From the NCBI GenBank assembly GCA_018136815.1, contig CM030937.1:5694526-5758525 (forward strand): DNA of 64,000 nt, in the 5' to 3' direction. Shown here piece by piece: positions 59,385 through 64,000 of this stretch. Position numbers and translations under genes: made by a program. The first letter of the stretch is position 1. Each line of letters begins with the position of its first letter. The stretch comes from Isochrysis galbana (taxonomy: Eukaryota; Haptophyta; Isochrysidales; Isochrysidaceae). Below the pieces are notes generated by a model, which saw only the letters and a list, made by a program, of their open reading frames with translations, had not been told where the DNA came from and did no database searches.

Positions 59385-60005
59385 GCTACTAGCTCTTAGC
59401 TTAGCCGTCTGTACCACTAAACAGCGTTTTTGGCGGGGTGTTAGTCAATGTTAGGCAACTGTTAGACACTCGCTACGCCATCGGTGTCAAACACCGTTTT
59501 TGCGAAGGTGTTTGACGGTGTCTAACACCTCCAGATTCAGGTGTTTGATCGTGCTTGTCAAACACCAGGTAACTATTAGATCACGGTCCCTGGCCCTCTC
59601 CAGCTCGTCCTCGTCTTCACTGTCCTCGCCTTCTCCTGTCTCATACTCATCCTCGCTGACGACGACGACGCCCTCCTCGCTACCAGCCTGGGACTCCTCG
59701 TCCTCCTCGAACTGCGTGTCTGACTCCACCACTTGCGACGCCCCACGAGAGGAAGAGGTCTGAGAGCTGCACTCCTCCCCGGCCTCGCCATGCCCTTGCC
59801 CTTGCAAGGAGTCGCGCCGGGGCCTCTTCCGCGATGAACGGCCGGCCAGCCGCCGCGCGGTAGGGGTAGGTGCCATGCGCCCGTGCGCCCGTGCGACAAA
59901 ATTTCGAGGCTTACGCACCCAAATTTCGGTCAAAATTTTTATTTCGATGTTGGACCCAAATTTCAAAAAAAAATTCTCGAAATTCTGGCCGGAGCCAAAG
60001 TGCAC

Positions 60006-60530
60006 CGAGGCCGGACCCCGGAAACCGAGGAAAAAGGTACGACGGCGGACGGGGGCAGGGAAAGAGGTGGAGGGAGGGAATATAAAGGGCGGTGTTAGTT
60101 AGCGGCGGGAAAGACCCGAGACCAGTAGGTGTGTAGCCCAGAATCTTCAGATGTTGTTTTTTAACTTTGTCTATTCACAGTTCACGCAATATATCTATCC
60201 CTATCCACAGGCGAATGCGAAGGTCCCTGGATGGCCAGTCTGCAACATCCACCATGACGGTCCTCACTGCCCCTACCGCTTTGGACAGCTGGGCCGGGCT
60301 AGCAAGGGCAATGGACATGCTGCATTTTGGTGGGAATGCTAAAGATTGGCACGTGTGCAACAAAGATAGTGTATTGAGGGAGAATGGCACGGCACGCAGG
60401 CGACCCGAGGGAGGCCACGGTGTACAATATGAGCTTCGGCAACTTATGACACAAGCGCACGCTCGGCTCACCATGGAAAATGTTTCGACTTACGAATGTC
60501 GCAAAAGAAGCCACCCCGTGGCACTGTAAT
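60006..60530. other. Intergenic
   Basis: Between the nested transposons and the receptor gene. A TATA-like GGAATATAAAGGG lies at about 60078-60090, but no plus-strand gene follows that I can support. The receptor gene ends at 60531. Confidence 0.4.
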
Positions 60531-61796
60531 CTAATCGGCCACAACCATGATGACTGGAGTCCTCGCTGGCCGAGCGGAAGCCCTGGCCGGCGACGAGGGC
60601 CGCTCTATGTCATCGGAGGAGGCCATTCCTAGCTCGGTAGAGTGCTCTACGAAAGAGTCGCGGTCACCAATGGAAGCCTTGCTGCTTGTCTGGTAATGCT
60701 CAGTCCGTTCCTCTGATATGGCACGCCAGCGGCACCGATACAAGCTCATGACCGCCGCAAGCACATCTGGCTTCGTCAGGCACATCAGCGCAGAGACGAG
60801 CCCCTGAAGGTGGCCCCATGCACCGCCAAGCCAGACGCCCCAGGCCGTACGGAAACGGACGGCTATCAAAAAGATGACCGCCGGAATCCACATGAGAATG
60901 ACAACGGTGAAAATGCGTGCAAAGTACCAGCCAAGCATGCGCGCCTGCCGATTGCGTCGTAGCAACCGAAGCCTCGCCGCAGGGTCGGGCGGTGGCGCGC
61001 ATGGCTCCTGCTCGGCGCCTTCCTCAGGCGAGGTGGGCGGTCTGCTGCGATCTGCACGCGGCGTGAGCGGCCCGCTCCGGCCGGAGCCGTGTGCCAAGGC
61101 CCCCTCTTCCCCCTCGAGGCGTAGGAGCTGGTGCCACCAGCAGCTGAGCGCAATGTACACCGCATACAGGCACGGGAGAAAGGCGATGGCAGGCATGTAT
61201 GCGATCCAGAAGAAGAGAGTGGAGGCAGTATCGTACTCATGGGCGACGCAGGCGAGTCCATGCGACGGAAAGGCGCGAAATGGAAGGAAGCCCCACATGT
61301 GCCATGTGGAGACGAGCGCAGAGAAGACGAGGACAAGACCACACCGGCGCACCACGACGCGGTGAGAGGGGGGTACATAGAACTGGAGGCGTTTGGTCGA
61401 CCAAAGCAGCACGTGCACTTCGCGCGCAACGAGGGCATTGAGCCAGAAGGATCCCGCTATGCCGAATGAGACATAGAACATCTGCCACGAGCACATAGGG
61501 ACTGAGATGTAGAAGCCGTATGCGAGGTTAATGCCGCACGTGATGGCGCAGTTGACGGAGAAGATAGCGTCTGGGATGGAGAGTGCGACGAGGTAGAGGT
61601 TGAAGGCGGATGCCCTCGCCTTGGGGGACGAGAGGATGCCCGCAAAGATGGAGACAGAGGCGAGAGCCGCGAGAGCGCTCACTGCGGTCCATCCGGACCA
61701 CATGAGGGAGCGGTCAGAGGGGGGAGGCATCGCGCGGGTCCAATCGTAGCGCGAGGCGTTGGCGGGCATCTCTGAGAGAGGGATGAGCTCCCACAT
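60531..61796 (-). CDS. Seven-transmembrane receptor, rhodopsin-like GPCR
   Basis: A 421-residue single-exon protein with seven hydrophobic helices: WTAVSALAALASVSIFAGIL, NLYLVALSIPDAIFSVNCAI, SWQMFYVSFGIAGSFWLNAL, CGLVLVFSALVSTWHMWGFL, LFFWIAYMPAIAFLPCLYAV, ARIFTVVILMWIPAVIFLIA and a weaker seventh (LQGLVSALMCLTKPDVLAAV). A Cys at the start of helix 3 and one in the second outer loop (GLACVAHEYD) could form the usual disulfide. Asn-13 in NAS is a possible glycosylation site. The third inner loop is long, Pro/Ser/Thr-rich and charged, and the cytoplasmic tail is Ser/Thr-rich, fitting G-protein coupling and phosphorylation. DRY and NPxxY are not present in clear form, so it could belong to the cAMP-receptor-like or another protist GPCR branch. 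The ligand is unknown. Confidence 0.8.
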   Translation of the reverse strand: MWELIPLSEMPANASRYDWTRAMPPPSDRSLMWSGWTAVSALAALASVSIFAGILSSPKARASAFNLYLVALSIPDAIFSVNCAITCGINLAYGFYISVPMCSWQMFYVSFGIAGSFWLNALVAREVHVLLWSTKRLQFYVPPSHRVVVRRCGLVLVFSALVSTWHMWGFLPFRAFPSHGLACVAHEYDTASTLFFWIAYMPAIAFLPCLYAVYIALSCWWHQLLRLEGEEGALAHGSGRSGPLTPRADRSRPPTSPEEGAEQEPCAPPPDPAARLRLLRRNRQARMLGWYFARIFTVVILMWIPAVIFLIAVRFRTAWGVWLGGAWGHLQGLVSALMCLTKPDVLAAVMSLYRCRWRAISEERTEHYQTSSKASIGDRDSFVEHSTELGMASSDDIERPSSPARASARPARTPVIMVVAD

Positions 61797-62360
61797 CGCT
61801 CACCACCCTCTCCGCTCGCACACTTTCCACCACGACACCACCCAACCCCCACCTCACACCACTCTCCCTCCCCTTCTCGCTCTCTTCCTCTTGGTCCCTC
61901 TCCCTCCCTCCGCTCCCCCCCCCCCCCAAGAAGTCTCTCTCTCTCTTCCCTCCTCTCTCCGCTCGCTTTCTCACCCCTCCCCCTCGGCAAGAGAGAGAGA
62001 GATACTATACCTCTCTCCTTCTGCCGCCTCGCCCCTCGCCCTCTCTCTCTCTCTCCTCTCCGTCATCTTCTTCCCCCTCTCCTCCCGCCCCGCGCCCCCC
62101 CCCCCATCCCCCCCCCCCCCCCCCGCGCGCCCTCTCTCCTCCTCCTCGCCTTCTCTCTCGGCGGAGCGGAGTCCCCCCGCCGCCCCTCCTCTCCTCCCCC
62201 CCGCCCCCCCCCCCCCTCCAGCCCACGATCTCCCCCGCCCGTCATCCTTCGGCTCTGCGGACACCCAACCGCCACCCCCCTTCCCTTCCCCCCCCCCCCC
62301 GCCCCGCCCCCCCCCCCCGCCGCTCCCCCCCCGCCGCATTCCCTCGGCGGGACGCTCTCG
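61797..62360. repeat. Pyrimidine tract and C runs upstream of the receptor gene
   Basis: CT-rich sequence over 500 bases with C runs at 61917-61927, 62096-62123, 62200-62217 and 62289-62318. A plus-strand frame of about 300 codons through it is Pro/Ser low complexity and not a gene. It forms the 5' flank of the minus-strand receptor gene, where it is purine-rich. Confidence 0.7.
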
Positions 62361-64000
62361 TGAACCAGGCGAGCATAGATTCACATCGAAGGCGGCGGAG
62401 AAGAAGGCGTCGCTGCCACCCGTGCAGCCTAAGACCCAAAATAGAAGCATCGATGCGCCATCCCACGGAACGCGCGGAGGGCTGTCGGCCGAGACTCGCC
62501 TCATCGAGGAGAGAGACTCCGCCGCCCCCGAGCGCCGTCGGCTCGTCGCTCGTCGCCTCCGCGCGCTGCGCCCGGCGCAGACGAGAGAGAGGAAGGCAAA
62601 GAGGGAAGAGAAAGCGAACAGACTGAGAGAGGGAGAGAGAGGGAGAGGAGGGAGATTGGTGGGGGTAGAGGCACATCTCTGAGGGAGGAGGGAGGAGGGC
62701 GAGATGCCGGCCCCTGACAGGCGCTCCAGTCAACACGGGGGAGTTCTAGCCTTGACGGGGTCACGGGGGGAGGGATGCGCGCCACGGTGCGGCGCTCCAT
62801 GGATGAGTCCATGGGAGAGTCTCTCCGTCGGAGTCGAGCGGCGCGGACGGCTACGCTCAACGCTGAAGCCCGGACCTGGGAGCCTGGGAGAGGTAGCCGG
62901 CACCGGAAATGTAGCGGACGGTGGAGAGATCCAATACTATAACCCGCCAGCCTAGCTGGGAAACACAGCCGGGGCGCCGGGGCTCCTCCAAACACAGAAA
63001 CACAGTATGTGTTTGGGAGTTGGGCTGTAAGTACTGATATTAGTACTGATGCATTAGTATTAGCTCCCCGGGAGCTGATATACTGATGTTAGTTCCTAGG
63101 CTGCCAGTTCAAAAATAAAACTGAAAACAAAACTCCGGAGCGGGAACGAGCCCCCGCGAACAAGCGCAGAGGCGCGCCAGCCCGCTCCCTCCCCCCGCCT
63201 ATCTCTCCTGCTAGCTGCCCACCCCCCCACCACCTTGGACTCTTGGCCTCTTCACATGCACCTGCCAACTCGTGCTCTCTGTTTATTTGCGCTGCCCTCC
63301 CCTATGCGCGCGCGCCACGCGCTGCACACCCCCCAGTAAGTATAAGTATAATAATAGCGATACTAGAAGTTATAATAGGGGTGTAAGCTGATATTAGTAC
63401 TGATGTAAGTACTGATGTAAGTGTAAGCTCAAAACCACCGTAAGCTTACGGACTGAGATAATCTAACTGAGCATTAGTACCACTACTCTCACTAGCCCGG
63501 TACTAACACGACAGCCCTCAGCGCACCTGCCCGTACACCATGGCGCGTGTTGTTGCCACAGATACATACACCTATGCACCCCTCCACATCTCCCCCCTCG
63601 CAAGCCCCCGGCTCCCATTCTAACTCTCCACAAGTTAAAATGAGGGAAAACCCATTGAGGCGGACCGGTCGACGCCGGCCGACTCTCCGGGAAAAAGCAC
63701 CGGGGGGGGGGGGAGGAACCTCTCGTCAACAAAGAGGAACGGCCCTTCCAGCTCTCGCCGTGAGCGGTTCTCGAGAAATAAACGACTGCGAGTCGAGTAG
63801 CCTGCGCCACCTTCAGGATACTCTCCTCGAGCTTGAGGCTTGAGCCGCTCCCTTCTCTCTCCCGCCTGTCGCCGGCCGCCCCCTACCCGTTTGCTAACGC
63901 AAACGGGGCCTGTTTCTAACCGCACTCCATCGGGGGGGGTGCAAATCCCCCCCTCTCCCTCTCTCCACTCTCTCCCTTCGTCGTCCCTGCGGCGCGTCGC
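62361..64000. other. Intergenic with AT-rich repeats
   Basis: Unrecognised sequence. Between about 63025 and 63430 the words TGATATTAGTACTGATG and TAAGTACTGATGTAAG recur five or six times in direct and partly inverted order. A GGGGGGGGTGCAAATCCCCC hairpin at 63932-63951 followed by CTCTCTCCACTC resembles the start of the 12618/27130/47918 repeat. No gene supported. Confidence 0.45.

Larger units (their letters stand above)
58530..59591. mobile_element. Inner DNA transposon with perfect 10-base target duplications (Mutator-like)
   Basis: Ends are AGGGACTGTGATCTAATA on the left and, read backwards from 59591, AGGGACCGTGATCTAATA: 17 of 18 identical. GGCCCTCTCC stands directly outside both ends (58520-58529 and 59592-59601). 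A 9-11 base duplication suggests the Mutator (MULE) group. Subterminal GTGTTTGACA words occur near both ends in both orientations. It is 1062 bases and encodes no transposase, so it is non-autonomous. The middle holds an A-box/B-box-like unit and a coding-like segment, both described separately. Confidence 0.9.
58380..59876 (-). pseudogene. Acidic protein gene of the outer element, split by the inner transposon
   Basis: Starts at Met 59876 (MAPTPTARRLAGRSS), basic at first, then a long acidic run (GEDSEDEDELERA). The inner transposon is inserted after codon 92 or so, at 59601-59592. On the far side, at 58529-58378, the same frame goes on (MQEDGVTREDRRQE...) for about 45 codons to a TGA. The target duplication GGAGAGGGCC reads Glu-Arg-Ala on both sides. 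So one open frame of about 140 codons existed before the insertion. Function is unknown; acidic N-terminal regions occur in several transposon proteins. Confidence 0.5.
58091..60000. mobile_element. Outer DNA transposon with 20+ base terminal inverted repeats
   Basis: The left end CTTGGCTCCGGCCAGAATTT and the right end, read backwards from 60000 as CTTTGGCTCCGGCCAGAATT, match for about 24 bases. Both ends are followed inward by short AAATTTCG repeats. GTGCAC precedes the left end (58085-58090) and TGCAC follows the right one (60001-60005), a possible 5-base target duplication that is palindromic and so not decisive. Without the inner element it is about 840 bases. It encodes an acidic, Glu/Ser-rich protein on the minus strand rather than a recognisable transposase. 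The superfamily is undecided. Confidence 0.72.

Noticed and set aside
60167-60529. A 120-codon gene between the transposons and the receptor
   Set aside because: No coding-like pattern or family match and it lies in the probable 3' untranslated region of the receptor gene.
61759-62682. A 307-codon plus-strand gene
   Set aside because: It begins inside the opposite-strand receptor gene and consists of translated CT and C tracts.

Overview
The window looks like nuclear DNA of a GC-rich alga with a secondary plastid, most likely a haptophyte or a close ecological equivalent. Reasons: spliced genes with short GT-AG introns, a plastid ribosomal protein with a signal-peptide-like leader, very large numbers of nested transposable elements, and G/C homopolymer runs and polypurine tracts around gene starts. 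The lineage call is an inference; no rRNA or organelle sequence is present. A 100-base assembly gap lies at 26689-26788.

Host genes, left to right: an FTR1-type iron permease (3263-4392, +); a YciI-domain protein (6606-7091, +); a peroxisomal enoyl-CoA hydratase/3-hydroxyacyl-CoA dehydrogenase (9047-11410, -); plastid ribosomal protein L10 (16975-17785, +); a large protein with a thioredoxin-like 2Fe-2S ferredoxin domain (19605-21518, -); a small plastid-type membrane protein (22036-22594, +); a secreted discoidin-like protein (23576-24157, +); a membrane-anchored NYN/PIN-like nuclease (27547-28572, -); an F-box/WD40 protein (42652-43971, -); a class 3 lipase (46746-47684, +); an unrecognised two-exon protein (48375-49151, -); a CLASP/TOG-domain protein (49864-52635, +); an LDAH-type lipid-droplet hydrolase (55544-56717, -); and a seven-helix receptor (60531-61796, -). 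Six introns can be placed with confidence and all start with GTG.

Between them the DNA is mostly mobile. At 11.6-16.6 kb LINE pieces, a Copia-type fossil and a hAT transposase are nested. At 24.5-26.5 kb there is a Gag-like fossil. At about 30.3-40.3 kb a long Ty3-like element sits between pieces of an older related gag; its pol frame is unusual because it contains a domain resembling phage/bacterial cytosine-C5 DNA methyltransferases in front of protease, reverse transcriptase and RNase H. At 45279-46209 there is a cargo-carrying hAT-type element with perfect 8-base target duplications and an empty-site relative 200 bases away. At 58091-60000 two terminal-inverted-repeat elements are nested, the inner one (58530-59591) with perfect 10-base target duplications. 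A pair of about 41-base inverted repeats at 7696 and 16593 faces inward around 8.9 kb that includes the beta-oxidation gene.

The host genes form no operon-like unit; they are ordinary single-copy style genes (lipid turnover, plastid translation, iron uptake, cytoskeleton, signalling) scattered among transposons. The most interesting signal is the methyltransferase-bearing retroelement, followed by the well-bounded nested DNA transposons.
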